Source of the DNA: Notamacropus eugenii
Lineage: Eukaryota > Chordata > Mammalia > Diprotodontia > Macropodidae
Reading direction: 5' to 3'
DNA length: 64,000 nucleotides
NCBI RefSeq assembly: GCF_028372415.1
Contig: NC_092874.1
Coordinates: forward strand, 61,069,865 to 61,133,864
Below, piece after piece: positions 22,507-34,489 of the stretch. The notes under the pieces are model-generated. The model had not been told where the DNA came from and did not search any database. It was given only the letters and a program-made list of their open reading frames with translations. Numbering within the stretch: the stretch's first letter is position 1; each line of letters begins with the position of its first letter. A program made the position numbers and the translations under genes.

Positions 22507-22639
22507 ATCCCTCCAACTACCCAAATACTAAGAAAAATTTCAAGAGTTACAATTATTATCTTTCCATGTAGGAATATAAACCATTTAATTTTAATAAGTC
22601 ACTTATTATTTCTCTTTCCTGTTAACCTTGTCATGATTC

Positions 22640-23540
22640 TCTTGATTCTTGTGTTTGAAAGTCAAATTTTCTATCCAGCTCTGGTCTTTTGATCAAGAAT
22701 GTTTGGACATCCTCTATTTCATTGAATGACCATTTTTTCCCTTGAAGTATCACACTCAGGTTTCTGAGTAGGTGATTCTTGGCTTTAATCCTAGTTCCTT
22801 TGACTTCTGGAATATCATATTCCAAGCCCTTCAATCCCTTAATATAGAAGCTGCCAAATCCTGCATTACCCTTGATAATTTCATAAAGATGATGTCTAGG
22901 CTCTTTTCTTGATCCTGGTTTTCAGGTTGTCCCATAATTTTTAAATTGCCTCTCCTGGATCTATTTTCCAGGTCAGTTGTTTTTCCAGTGAGATATTTCA
23001 CATTGTCTTCTATTTTTTCATTCTTTTGGTCTTGTTTTGTAATTTCTTTGTTTCTCATAAAGTTATTAGCTTACATCTGCTCCATTCTAATTTTTAAGGA
23101 ACTATTTTTTTCAGTGAGCTTTAAAACCTCCTTTTCCATTTGGCTAATTCTGCTCCTTAAAGCATTCTTCTCTTCATTGGCTTTTTAGACCTCTTTTGCC
23201 ATTTGAGTTAGTCTATTCTTCAACATTTTGGGGGGGTCTCCTTTAGCAAGCTCTTGATTCACTTTTCATGATTTTCTTGCATCATTCTCATTTCTCTTCC
23301 CAATTTTTCCTCCACCTCTCTTACTTGATTTTCAAAATCTTTTTTGAGGTCTCCCATGGCCTGAGACCATTGCATATTTGTTTTGGAGATTTTGGATGCA
23401 GAAGCCATGACTTTTAGGTCTTCCTCTGATAGTATGCATTGTTCTTCCTCATCTGAAAGGATGGAAGAAAATACCTGCTCACCAAGAAAGTAGCACTCTA
23501 TTGTCTTATTCTTTTTCCCTTTTGGGGGTATTTTCCTAGC
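22640..23540 (-). pseudogene. L1 ORF1 of HAL1 copy C, RRM-like centre deleted
   Basis: Reverse-strand ORF1 relic. Reading 5' to 3': the N-terminal block (EEEQCIL, KTNMQWSQAM) near 23400, then the coiled coil (about 23070-23330, broken by stops). Next come MRNKEITKQDQKNEKIEDN and ENRSRRGNLKIMGQPE at 22900-23058. Instead of the RRM-like centre seen in copy B, the frame jumps from DIIFMKLSRVMQ straight to DLAASILRD. About 70 residues, including the SPPERDPKRE block, are therefore missing. The C-terminal domain follows (KKWSFNEIEDVQTFL, FDFQTQE) at 22631-22834. The relic cannot make a functional RNA-binding protein. Confidence 0.7.
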
Positions 23541-24231
23541 CAGTTACTTGACTTTTGAGTTCTTTGTCAAGAGGAGGGGGACCTGTAACTTCTCAGTTCC
23601 TCCAAGGTGCCACAGTCAAGGAAGAGTTTACTCCTCTCCTAAACTGCACTCTGGTCTGGGAGCAACTACAAGCACTCTTTTCTGCCTAGGATCTGCCAGT
23701 AGAATTCCCTCTCCACAGCCTCCACCAGCTTCACCAGCCAGCCAGTGCTCCTCCTCACCCCAGGGCTGGACACTCAGGGCTGAGATACAGATCAACTGCT
23801 TGATTGCCCTAGGATCTATAGGCCAGGGCTCCAACAATGGAAGCTGCCCCTGCCTGGGGGGGAGGGCTAGACTGCTTCAATACCTTCCCACCCAGGCGAA
23901 AGAGCTTTCTCCCTGACCTTTGAAGCTGTCTCTGGCGTCTGAAGAATCTGGGAAGTCTACCTGCTGTGGATGGTACCTTGAAGCCTGCTCTAGTCCTCTC
24001 CTTGCTGGCAGCATGGCTAAGACTGCTCTGTGCTCTGTGGGCTGTGCTCCACTCTGTGCCCAGTGTGACAGACCTTTCCTGTTGGCCTTCCAGGTTGCCT
24101 TGCGCTGGAAGTTTCTTTCACTCTGTCATTTTTGTGGCTTCTGCTGCTCTAGAATTTGTTTAGAGTCATTTTTTACATGTATTTTATGGGCTGTGGAAGG
24201 AGAGCTTCCATAGGTGTGTCTTTCTACTCCA

Positions 24232-24241
24232 CTATCTTGGC
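24232..24241 (-). promoter_or_regulatory. YY1-like site at L1/HAL1 5' end (copy C, mutated)
   Basis: The reverse strand reads GCCAAGATAG, one base off the core, at the element 5' end. Confidence 0.35.
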
Positions 24242-24252
24242 TCTGCCTCCCC

Positions 24253-24261
24253 AATCATATT
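24253..24261. repeat. Target-site duplication of HAL1 copy C, right
   Basis: aatcatatt, directly outside the 5' end of the element. Confidence 0.7.
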
Positions 24262-24544
24262 GATTTTAATTGAACCTTGTGTTCTTAATAAGCATATTTT
24301 TAATTTAAATTTAATCCAGTCTTTATTTGATTTTGTACTTCATAGCAATTAGAAATGACCCAGTAGGATTAGTAGACCCAAAGTGATAGATGCATCTGTG
24401 ACAACTGACAGTCAAACATCTAGAGAGGAAAAAGAAGAAAACAGAAAACAAAAGGCAGACATAGAACTGTATTATAACACACTACAATGTTCCCCATGAA
24501 ACCAGGACATTAAAAATAAACAACAAAACAAAGTTAACTTCAGT

Positions 24545-24960
24545 TTGGTTTTCACTTAGTCATTCAATAAACATGTATTGAGCACCTACTGTTTGCAAGG
24601 AACTGTGTAAAGTACTGTAATACAAAGGCAAAAAAAAAAAAATCAATGTTGACCAATAATAAGACCTCATAGCCAAAGACAAGATGAGAGTAAATATATG
24701 CAAATTAGAAACATACTAGATTAACTGGAAATAATCTAAAGGGAAGGAATTAGCATTTAAGGAGATTAAAAATATTTTCTTTTAGATGGAAGAATTTAGC
24801 TAGGTATTGAAGAAAGCCAGAGAAACCAGGAGGCAGAAATGAAGAAGGATAGTGTAGGACATAGTCACTGAAAATGCCCAGCATGGGAATTTGGAGCGGC
24901 TTCTGCAGAGAACAGCAAGGAGGCGCTGTCACTGAATTATTGGTGTCTGGCTTTCAAAGA
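24545..24960 (-). mobile_element. L2 LINE fragment
   Basis: The plus strand is antisense L2: cattcaataaacatgtattgagcacctactg at the 3' terminus, then a degenerate body with 'attgaagaaagccagagaaaccaggaggc' and 'gagaacagcaaggaggc'. Confidence 0.65.
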
Positions 24961-25034
24961 AACTTTGTGAAGTATTCATAAATAAAGGATTGAAAGGTAT
25001 TGAATATGACAAGCATCAAATAATCTATTTCACT

Positions 25035-25176
25035 TTTTATTATTTTTTGAGGCCATCTAGGTTAAACGACTTGCCCAGGGTCACACAACTATTAAGTGTT
25101 TGAAGCCAAATTTGAACTTGGGTCCTCCTGATTCTAAGGCAAGTGCTCTATCCACTGTGCCACCTAGCTACCCCTA
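25035..25176 (-). mobile_element. SINE1-like tRNA-derived SINE
   Basis: A compact reversed SINE with left poly(T): gacttgcccagggtcacacaac, aacttgggtcctcctgattc, gtgctctatccactgtgccacctagctacccc. Close to the family pattern, hence relatively young. Imperfect flanking repeats begin catcaaa at 25014 and 25177. Confidence 0.85.
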
Positions 25177-26563
25177 CATCAAACAATTTAACAGCAACAA
25201 AATAATCCTTTACAATTTAACAGATAGTAAATGGCTTCTGGCTGCTAGGAAGACCAATTGCCTTTGTATTGAGAGAAACTTGTTACAGACAAGATAAAAA
25301 TTACTGTAAAGCTAGAAAAAAGACTAAAATGATTGAAAAGATATACTATATATTTAAAATATCCACAATTTGATCTATTTAAATGTTATGTCTGCCATGA
25401 GTGGGAAATGAACATCAACATGAACTTTATTTCTAGGATGAACATCCTTTGTCTGAACAACATTAGAGGTTTTGTCATTCCCAACTGGGTTCTAAATATT
25501 CAAGAAGTTGGACAGAAAGTGAGGAAAGGGTTAGAACTCTGAAGACATTTTTGTCTTTCCAATCATGTTGCCCTGTATTATGTGGGACTAACATTGTGGG
25601 CTGGTTCTATGTCTGGACTATTTGGGGATAGATCAAGAATGTAACAGATAGTCAACAAGAACAAGGTCAGCAATTGTACAGCTCAAAGCTTCAGTGTTTG
25701 AAACATTTGCCCTTCAATGTGTTTGCCAAGAGTGGGGATGAGTCCACAGGTTATAACCAGTCTGCTGCTTCTCTTTCTAATGAGGCTGAAATCTAAAATT
25801 AGAACATTGGCATTAACCCTCGAAGCATGACCTTGTCCAACACTGGAAGCTCTTCCAACATTTGGCTATTGGTGTTGGGGTTGCTACTGAAAAAATCAGA
25901 GCCTGACCAGATGGTAGCTATATCTTATAAGACTTGAGAGATTTACTTCTTCCACAAAGTAAAGGAAATTAAACAAGTTAGTCAAACACATGGCAACTCT
26001 CTGTCTGTGCATGCGTGTGTATGTGTATGTGTCTTTGTGTCTGTGCTTTCCTTGTACAAGGACATCTTGCCTAGTCCTTTGGCAGCGTTGAATTTGGCAG
26101 GATACTATTCCTGGCAATGCCACTCAGCTTACAGAAACTCATGGGATATTCAGACCACAAAGTAATTTTTGTTGTTTGAAAAGATGCTAGATGAAAGAAA
26201 GACACAATGCCATATCCAGCCCCTGAGGGTATTTGAGAAGTGAGAACACTCCAGTCGGATAGGAAGAGAAACACAATGTATATTAAAATAAAAAGTATTC
26301 CACCAGAAACAATTTCACTTTAAAAATGCTCTAACGTGTGACTAGCTATTTGATGTTATATATACCTAATAGACTTGGTATCATGGACTCAGCAAGAATT
26401 ATTCTTATTTCAAAAATTGTGCTTTCTTCATTTTTAGGGAAAAAAAGAAGTACAAAAGAAATAAAAATAATTTTGATGAGCAAATCTGTTACTACAACTA
26501 AAATTAAAGAATGTTGCCATGTGAGTCCAAGGAGAGTTTTTAAATTGTTGTTTGCATGTTAGG
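25177..26563. other. Unrecognised intergenic DNA
   Basis: 1.4 kb without a nameable repeat or gene. Several short open frames overlap on both strands without motifs. Confidence 0.4.
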
Positions 26564-26681
26564 GATATATCTATATCTATATCTATATCTATATCTATAT
26601 CTATATCTATATCTATATCTATATCTATATATATCTATATCTATATATCTATATATCTATATATATCTATATCTGTATCTA

Positions 26682-26736
<55 letters not shown>

Positions 26737-26767
26737 ATATATATATATATATATACATATATATATA
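26564..26767. repeat. Compound (ATCTAT)n/(ATCT)n/(TA)n microsatellite
   Basis: About 200 bp of tandem repeats in ordered blocks: hexameric atctat units, a mixed zone of atat/ctat, about 12 tetrameric atct units, and a pure TA run. The [12 protein letters not shown] open frames here are translations of this repeat in two frames. Confidence 0.95.
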
Positions 26768-26904
26768 GCATGAGAAACATGCTTTCCTTTGACCCATCGA
26801 CTATTTCTATCTGGCAATAGAGATACAGCAATAGAGATTCCCATCTTCAAGGAGCAAGACTCACCAGGGTGTTTCCAACATATGCTTTTGGCTTTTGTTC
26901 ATGT

Positions 26905-27015
26905 TCATTGCAGTTATTAAGCTTCTAATCTATACAAGAAACTATCAGGTTCTGGAGACACAAAGACAAAAAAGAATTGTCCCTGTCTTCAAAGAGTTCA
27001 CCTTCCAATTGAAAG
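26905..27015 (-). repeat. L2 3'-end fragment
   Basis: Antisense L2 terminus: cagttattaagcttctaatc, ttctggagacacaaagac and ttgtccctgtcttcaaagagttcac. Confidence 0.55.
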
Positions 27016-27019
27016 AAAG

Positions 27020-27240
27020 CAAATACATGTGTGTGTGCATACATATACAGATATGCATGCACATGTGTATACACATTGGTGTATTTGCATATACATATCT
27101 ATGCATTGTGTATATCTACAGGCATGCATGCAAGGATATTTGTACACATATATTAAGCACATGTGTATGCATATATAAACATACAGATGTGTGTACCTAC
27201 ATATATCTACATTTGTATGGATGCACACACAAAGTATATA
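27020..27240. repeat. Degenerate CATA/TGTG microsatellite
   Basis: Imperfect atacatat, tgtgtatac and gcatgca units over 220 bp. Confidence 0.75.
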
Positions 27241-27609
27241 TGAAAGAATTTTTTAAATAGTTTTGTGAACATTTAGCCTAAAATATTACTGGGAGAAAGG
27301 CATCGTGACTTCTCTTAATGGTAATCACAGGGAAGAACAGCTACATGTAAAAATAAAAGAGAAGAAGATGATTTCTTTTATCCATTCATTCAAAACATTC
27401 ATTAATTGTTGATTATCATCACAGTAGCAAGCCAAGGAATATGAGTTTTTATGAAACGTTATCACTGCTTTCAGTGATCAGAGGAAAGGACTCAAGCAGA
27501 ATTTATAATGCTGTTTGATGAATATATTAGAAAGAGGTACTACGTGAGGTCTGAGAAGAAAGGTCATGACTGACTGAGATCAAGGAGCATGTAAGTTGAG
27601 GTTTAAAGG

Positions 27610-27830
27610 TTCATCTTTGACAATTACCCACTGTATGGTCATGGGCTACTAAACAAATTTTTTCCTTACTCCTGCTTTTTCATCTAAAACTGTGTACAAC
27701 TCATATATTGTTTTGAGCATCAACTGAGATGATGTAGATAAAGGGTTTTTTGTAAACCCTCAAGCACTGTAAAATGAAGTCATCATCTTCATTATTTTTA
27801 TTAATTATCATAATTATCATTATGGGGTTG
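27610..27830 (+). repeat. MIR SINE
   Basis: Sense MIR: acccactgtatggtcatggg, tttttcatctaaaactgtg, attgttttgagcatcaactgagatgatg, ttgtaaaccctcaagcactgt. Confidence 0.6.
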
Positions 27831-29084
27831 TCATGTAAAGATAAAGTAGGAAAATTGTGGTTATAATGTATTTAGATGGAGAGTGTGATAGAAATTATAA
27901 ACTTATTTTCTTGTTATTCTCCTCCATACACTCTATGCCCCAGATAAATGGAATTCATAACCAAAACCTTTAGGTGAATGATAATTTACACCTTCCCTTG
28001 CAACCTTCATTTGCTGAATTCTTACCAGTCCTTGAATAATGTCTGCATGGTATCATGCTCTCATGGAGCTACATGTCACAGAATTCAGGGTAAAAGTCCA
28101 ACGAGTTAGAAATTCATCAAAGGAAGTCATGTGGGAGGCTAGCACATGAGATGTAGAGATTTTGGAAAGAACTGAGCAGGTGAAATTTGCTATTAAAAAA
28201 AAAATTATGAGAAGAAATGCCTATGAAGCCAGAAATATCTGGGTTTCATTTTCTCCTAATGATGCTGGTATACTGAAGCCTCCCCCTACTCAGGTTCATA
28301 TTGGAATATCTTTACTTTGATGATGTACTTTGGCTGCCCTCCAGGGCTGCGTTCCTTCTGTGCCCTGAAGTGCAAGATACAGAATCCTGAGGATTCACTG
28401 GGTTCATGAGTGAAATGATCACATTTCATGCATCAAGGTATGGTGCTTTTTGTATTCATCTGAAGGGCAAATTACTAACCCATTTTTCCATCACAATAAA
28501 TAATGATGAGTTGGACTCCTGACTTTTTATTATCCCTCAAGGCTTCAAGGAAGTTTGGGTAAAGAGTGTTAATTATTTACTATAATTTTCTTGTCATTTA
28601 TGTTGAAATTCTATTTTTAGTAAATATTATTTGCATTTCCATATGTCTTGTACCTGCATAATTCTGGCTTACTGAGATTCAGAAATAAAAGTTTGGCTCA
28701 GGAGAGATAGCCCATAGACATAAAAAATGCTAATACTTACAATTACCATTTGGTGCTACCACAGATATTTTTGTACTAATTCTAATTTAGGTTTTTGATT
28801 TTATAGTAGCTGCATCAAAAATAATACTAGCAGAAAACAGAAATAGTTCCAAAAATGGGTAAAGTTTTAGATCAAATAAAGTTTTGAATTAAAAAAATAT
28901 CAAAATTCTGATTTTAAAATAACAGCTCTTAAATCAGCATTAGTCAAGATAAAATCTCTTATATGGGGAGTGTCAGAGGATGGTATCTTCTGTCTAGTCA
29001 GATATTCTAACTTACCATGAGTTAGGAATGGTCTGAATTCTACCACAAAAAGTTTACAAAAAGGATGAAGAAAAACTCATCAAT
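27831..29084. other. Unrecognised intergenic DNA
   Basis: 1.25 kb in which no repeat family or gene was recognised. Confidence 0.4.
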
Positions 29085-29395
29085 GGTCATTCAATAAACA
29101 TTTATTAAATAGTCATTATGTACCAGACTCTATGCTAAGTACTAGGGATTCGAAAAAGACAAAACAACATCCCTGCCCTTAAGAAGCTCACAATCTAATG
29201 TAAAAGTTTTTGATGATGGATTTGAATTCAGGTCTTCCTTAATCCAGAGCCAGTACTCTCTCAACTGTGGCACTGTGCCTCTAAGCAAAAGAAAAATAGT
29301 CCCTTTCTTCAGGGAGTTTACATTGTACTGGAGGAAACCAAATAAAAAATACAAACAGTAAATTCTGAAAAAAGATACTAAGAAATCAGGATACA
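29085..29395 (-). mobile_element. L2 LINE fragment with nested SINE piece
   Basis: Antisense L2 terminus (tcattcaataaacatttattaaatag, taccagactctatgctaagtactaggga, atccctgcccttaagaagctcacaatc). It is interrupted at about 29200-29283 by a reversed SINE piece (gaattcaggtcttccttaatcc, tcaactgtggcactgtgcct), after which related sequence resumes (ccctttcttcagggagtttac). Confidence 0.6.
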
Positions 29396-29559
29396 CTCTA
29401 ATAATGAATCAGGATGGAAAATAAATTAAGTTTGCATGTAACACAAAAGCAAAACAAATCAATAGTCCAAGGAAAGTCACAAAATGATTATAAGCAAATA
29501 GGTATTGAATTAAAAAAATGAAACTGGTGAGTTAAGACAGGAGATAGATCTGAAAAGAC

Positions 29560-30545
29560 CAATAAACAGGAAAAGTTATAAGCAATATTATTTTAAAATG
29601 AGAGAGAAAACAAGAATCAGCAGAATTACAAATGAAAAAGGAAAGGTCACAAGAAACAAAAAAAGAAAGCCTGGATATTTTTAGGGAATAACAAACACAG
29701 CTATTCAAATTAGAGGATGTAAAGGAAATAGATGATTATCTAGAAAGATATAAATTGCCGAAACTGACACAACAGGAAATGGGTAATTTATATTGACCAA
29801 TCTTGGAAGAAAAAAATAAACCATCAAAGTATGACCCTCCTACACACACAAACATGCACATGCACATACACACACACATACACACACACACACTAATTCA
29901 GATAGTTTCTAAACTAAATTCTCTCAGATTTTCCAAGAAACAATCATTTCAGTTTCACATATTATTCACAATAAACAGATAGGTGAAATATTATCCAATA
30001 ATTTTTGAAAGGCATAGTTAGTGTTGATTTTAAAACCAAGTAAATATGGTACTAAAATAAAATTATAGACCGGCTTCACTAATAAACACAAATCAAAATG
30101 CTAAATAATATATTAGCCAAGAGAGAGATAAACATACATGAAGGAAATAACTAATGATGACAAAGTAAATACTAGGCAACAACATGTTAGCGTTTCCGTT
30201 ATCTTCCCCTTATACTCAATAATTGTGTTAGATGTGGGGTGACATTATCAGTGTTCTGATCAGTTCCCCCCAACTACTGATAATAACACCTAAATCAATT
30301 TATATATTTCATGGAATACCTGTCCCAATACCATATTGCTTTTGGGATGGGTAGGGGGAGGGCAAAGAGGACTAATCAAAGTCAAAATTAAATTTATTTG
30401 GAGAAAAGAGGCAAAGCAGGAGTATTAAATATCACATTGAAGTGTAAAAAAAAATAGATCAAAAGAGAATAGTTGTGCCAGACATTTAAACAAATGTATG
30501 TATAAAGACTGGCAACCTTCAAAAGCTAAAATGTAGAAAGACTCA
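29560..30545 (+). pseudogene. Decayed L1 ORF2 fragment
   Basis: Degenerate plus-strand ORF2 remnant. About 29715-29790 translates to EDVKEIDDYLERYKLPKL followed by TQQEMGNLY, corresponding to the segment just ahead of the L1 reverse transcriptase. About 30030-30115 gives, across a frame change, an ILIPKP-like block and NYRPASLINTN (an RT block). About 30385-30475 gives KFIWRK and a GITLPD-like stretch from the distal part of ORF2. Stops, indels and a (CA)n expansion at 29841-29893 break it. ORF2 normally supplies endonuclease and RT; no activity is possible here. Confidence 0.6.
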
Positions 30546-30644
30546 TTATTTATCAAATACTCCTTTGAAAATTGTTTGTCATTACAGCAGGAAATGGATT
30601 TGAAGTGACTACTAAACATCATTTCTCAACTAAAATTCCCCTTT

Positions 30645-30845
30645 TTAAAGTCAACAGTGCTAGACTTCGAGTCAATAAGACCTGCACTCACATTCTTCCT
30701 CAGACTCTTATTAGATGCATGAACCTAGGCAAGTCTGCCCTCTGTCTCATGTTTTTTTCTGTAAAGCAGAGACAATAATAAAATCTACCTTCTAGGGATG
30801 TAGAAATAAAATAAGATAATATTTCTCAAGCAGTGTGCAAACATC
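30645..30845 (+). repeat. MIR SINE
   Basis: Sense MIR: gtgctagacttcgagtcaataagacctgcactcac, gcatgaacctaggcaagtc, ctgtaaagcagagacaataataaaatctacc. Confidence 0.65.
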
Positions 30846-30929
30846 AAAGGAATATATATAACTACTATCTCTCATGTTGTTATTACTGCTTAAATGCAAA
30901 TATGATAGCTTTTTTTTTCTGTCTTAATC

Positions 30930-31410
30930 CTTCTTGACCTCTTCATAGCATTTAAAACTCAACCACCCTCTTTTCCTGAACAATTCCTCTTCTCTGGGTT
31001 TTCATGAAATTTTCTCTTGATTTTCCTTCTCTCTGTTTAACCATTTCTTCCAGTTTCCTTTGTTGGACCATCAACCATAGTGGGTCACTCTCCTGGGTTC
31101 TCTTCATTATCTCTACATTCCTTCTTGATGATCTCATTAGCTCTCCTGGATTTAATTATCACCTCTACTTTGATAACTCTCAGATCTATATGTTCAGTCC
31201 TTGTTTGACATCCAGTCCTGAATCTCCAAATGCTTGTTTTCTATTTCCAGTTGTACATCATGTAGATACTTCCAAATGCACATTTTTAAAAATAGAACTC
31301 ATTCCATTCCCTACCCTTCTCTCAAAAAAATCTCTATTTCTACTTAGCGTACCATTATTTTTCTGACCCCTGAGGTTTGCAACCCTAGCATAGTCCTCCC
31401 CACTGTCACT
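30930..31410 (+). mobile_element. L2 LINE fragment (RT region)
   Basis: Sense L2. The segment gatctcattagctctcctgg, ttaattatcacctctactttgataactctcagatctatat matches the RT region that normally encodes the NYHLYADDSQIY-type motif, here with FDN in place of the catalytic ADD. Flanking C/T-rich L2 sequence continues. The 120-residue open frame at 31004-31366 is this L2 strand. Confidence 0.65.
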
Positions 31411-31424
31411 CAGTCAGGACCATA

Positions 31425-31622
31425 GAATCATAGATTTAGAGGTAGAAGACTTTAGAGGCCTTCAAGTCTGTCCCTCTTATTTTACAAAGAGGGAAATGAG
31501 GCCTAGAGAGGTTAAATGAATTGCCTGGGGTCACATGGCTAGTGTCTGAGGTAAGATTTGAACTCAGGTACTATCAATTCTAAATCCAGTACTCTGTCCA
31601 CTAAACCACACTGCCTCTAGGG
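31425..31622 (-). repeat. MIR-like SINE
   Basis: atagaatcatagatttagaggtagaagac, cccctcttattttacaaag-type centre, gggtcacatggctagtg, and ccactaaaccacactgcctct. Reversed, near full length. Confidence 0.7.
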
Positions 31623-31679
31623 TATGATATTAAAGGGGTGGAAAGGCAAATATGTGTGTGTGTGTGCGTGTGTGTGTGT

Positions 31680-33824
31680 ATCAGCATTTTATGTGTGTAT
31701 GTTGAGAGATTCTGATTAGAAGATCCTGAATTAATTGACCAGCCCAGGTAATAAAAATAATAAGGGGTTAAGATTTTGTCTCTTTCAGCTTTGAGTTGTT
31801 TCTTTCATATCTTATAAAGGAAATGTAAGAAATATTTGCTCTTCCATTCTGCTTTAAGAGGAAGAACTCAGAACTTTAGAGGGAACTGCTCTTTCTCTTT
31901 TCTTTTATACCTTTATGGAGAACACAGTGGAGGTAGGAAGGAGAAGTTTCTTCATCTACTTCCTATTAATAATGGCAACTTGCAGTGAAAGAACTCAACC
32001 AGCAAGAGATGCCATGGCCAACTCTGAGTAGGCTCAAAGAATCCTACCACAGAGTTGAGATGAGCTGTGGAGAACAGCAGGCTCAGGGAATCCAGAAGGA
32101 CAGTCTTGTGTGTGATGTACAGGGGGAGCATCATGAGGATAGTAAAGGAAGAGAAAATGCACTGGAATTCTGAAGCATTGGAGGGATGAGCAGCCTTGAC
32201 CATCCCATTCCCTACGCATGTGCCTCTGATGGGGAAAGTGTGTCCTAGTTTTATGAGAGAGATCTCTTAGTCCTCTGGTTCATACTATGCCACTTCAGTA
32301 AATTGCTTTGCTTTGAGCTAATTGATTGCTATAGAACAATGCATCAGCGATAGGGGGCTAGGAAGTCATTTTAAGAATGCAAACACAAAGGATACCTCAA
32401 CTTATCCAGTCTGGAAATATGAATTGGGGAAGATGGTCTAGAAGGGGAGCTATATGTATACATACATACACACATATATATGTATACATACATACACACA
32501 TTATATGGAATTATAATATTCTGTAAACAAACTGAATATTCAATAGCAGATAGTTATTAAATATATTATATTAATAAGACAGAACACTACATTGCAAATT
32601 AATCAAAAAGTATGAGGCACATAAAGTAAAAGGATTTTATGAAATAAAAAGGGAAAAAAAAGAACCAGGAAAATGGAGTGCACACTATGATCATTTGAGG
32701 AAAAAAAAATGAATGAGAAGGAATTGACAAAAGAATTCTACTAGTGTAGAAGTGCTGAAATAATGTTGATATTTTATAAAGCAAAAGTACTCTAATGAAA
32801 ACAATAACAGCTGTATGTTTTTCTTGTTGGCAGGAGACACCATTACAACCATGTTTTTGACTCTCCCAGATTTCTGGCAGAAGAGTAAAGCTCAGGCCTA
32901 GTTGATGAGAGTGGCAGCACACAACCTCAACAGATGTGTATGTAATGGTTGCTTTTGAATAAAACAAGTGAATAAAATCCTATTCAGTTATGGATTGGAT
33001 AAGGAGTTACGTGGCTTCATTAAGTAGTTAACAGTTGTAACCCTCCCTCACCCCCAAAAAAGAGAAATAAGCAAGATTTGAACTTGAGATAAATACTGTA
33101 TTAGACCAAAGAGAATTAAGGTAATACAATTGTTGAATTTATAGTATCATGTAATAACTTCCAGTCCTGAAACACTCCAATTCTTACTGTACACAGCAGT
33201 AGAGTTCTGAGAAATGGAGTTAAAGTGTTTCAGTCAATACTGTCCTTTATCTGCAAAAGAACAGATGCACTAGGAGGTGGCAAATTTTGAAACTAAGTTC
33301 AAAATGCACTCTGTCCCACCTCCAGCCCAAGTAAGCAGATTTAAAAGTAAAATCTAGACTTCTACTCTGGTTGCCAACTCTCAGCTGCTTCTGTTAGAAA
33401 TACTATACATGTAAAACAGCTAAAGTATGCTTTTAATTGAAGGTAGGCATTAGAAAAGTCAAACCACAAATCTCATCATTGCACATTTTAATATCTAGGT
33501 CACAAAGCAAAATATGTATTGGTAAAACAGCTATGAAAAAAATATGGATATCTTCCACAGCAAAACCAGTCTAATATTTTGGAGCTTTGAAATGTAATGC
33601 CTATGCTCAATTGGACTTGCTGGATCTCATGGATATTTCTTTTTTTGTAATGAAGATATGATCCTATCCATAGGGTATGTGCCCATAAGGTGATGAAAAT
33701 GAGTAAAAATTACCAATATTTTCAGTTTACATGCACTACATATCTAGTTATGTGTATATGTCTGGATGATTAAAAATAAGAGTCTTGCTTTTGAAATGAA
33801 TGCACTTTAGAAGTTACACAATTA
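31680..33824. other. Mostly unrecognised intergenic DNA
   Basis: A (TG)n lies just left of it (31653-31679) and a short TACA/TATA repeat at about 32455-32500. Otherwise 2.1 kb holds no gene or repeat I can name. The 122-residue frame at 32599-32967 (minus) has no recognisable motif. Confidence 0.4.
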
Positions 33825-34015
33825 TGGAATTTTAGATGGAAAGGGCTTTAAGGATTTCCTAGCCAAATACTCTCACTTTACAGATAATGAATCTATGCAT
33901 AAAAAAGTTTAAATGACTAGTCTAAAACTCATTGAGCCTAAGGATGTCAAAACTGAGATTATGGATTCTTACTCCTAGTCCTATGCTCTTTTAACTGTAC
34001 CATCCTACCTCACTC
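33825..34015 (-). repeat. MIR-like SINE
   Basis: Reversed SINE: gaattttagatggaaagggctttaagg, ctcactttacagataatgaatc, actcctagtcctatgctcttttaactgtaccatcctacct. Confidence 0.65.
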
Positions 34016-34084
34016 ATGCAACTCAAAGCTATCTTAATCTAGTTCAATGTCTCATTCAGTATCTGAGAAATCCCTATATAATTT

Positions 34085-34480
34085 ATTTAACATATCCTTA
34101 TTTCATTTCTTCTTGAATATATACTGTGTTGGGGAACTCCCTACATTATAAAGGATTCCATTCCATTTTTGACAATTCGAAACTTTCAAAAATGCTTTCA
34201 TTGATTCCAAATTTGCTTCCTTGTAACATCCCCCCATTGGCCTTAGTTCTGCCCTCTTGACCCATAAAGATGTGTGATCTTTTTTCTGGCATTAAGGACC
34301 TTCAAATATTTGAAGTCAATGATAACCTTTGGTTTAATTATTTCTTTTCCATTAAATATCTTCAATTGTTCAACACAAACTCATGTGCTGTGATTTCAAG
34401 TCCTCTCAACATTCTTATTACCCCATTCTGGCTGTACTACAGCTTTGCATTTTATCTATTTTGCTATGCCTTCCAGTAGT
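34085..34480 (-). mobile_element. CR1/L3-type LINE relic
   Basis: The plus strand shows the antisense CR1/L3 pattern: tgttggggaactccctacat, attccattccatttttgac, ccttagttctgccctcttgaccca, and ccttcaaatatttgaagtcaatgataacc. Confidence 0.6.
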
Positions 34481-34489
34481 ACACATCAC

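Larger units (their letters stand above)
21608..24252 (-). mobile_element. HAL1-type (ORF1-only) L1 derivative, copy C
   Basis: A 2.65-kb element on the minus strand with the same layout as copy B. The 5' end at 24225-24252 is the reverse complement of GAGGCAGAGCCAAGATAGTGG. It has a GC-rich leader (23540-24220), an ORF1 relic (22640-23540), and a 3' UTR that is C/T-rich on the plus strand. The shared L1 tail (gagaaaatttgaaactc) and poly(A) end at 21608. A 9-bp target duplication, aatcatatt, is at 21599-21607 and 24253-24261. The leader segment reads similarly to copies A and B (cagcagaagccac near 24140). No ORF2 is present. Confidence 0.82.

Noticed and set aside
23548..24213. GC-rich stretch with 97-122 residue frames as an exon cluster or CpG island
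   Set aside because: This is the leader of HAL1 copy C; CpG is not enriched and the same leader is seen in copies A and B.
26552..26773. Frames encoding SISISI and YLYLYL repeats
   Set aside because: Low-complexity translations of a microsatellite in overlapping frames.
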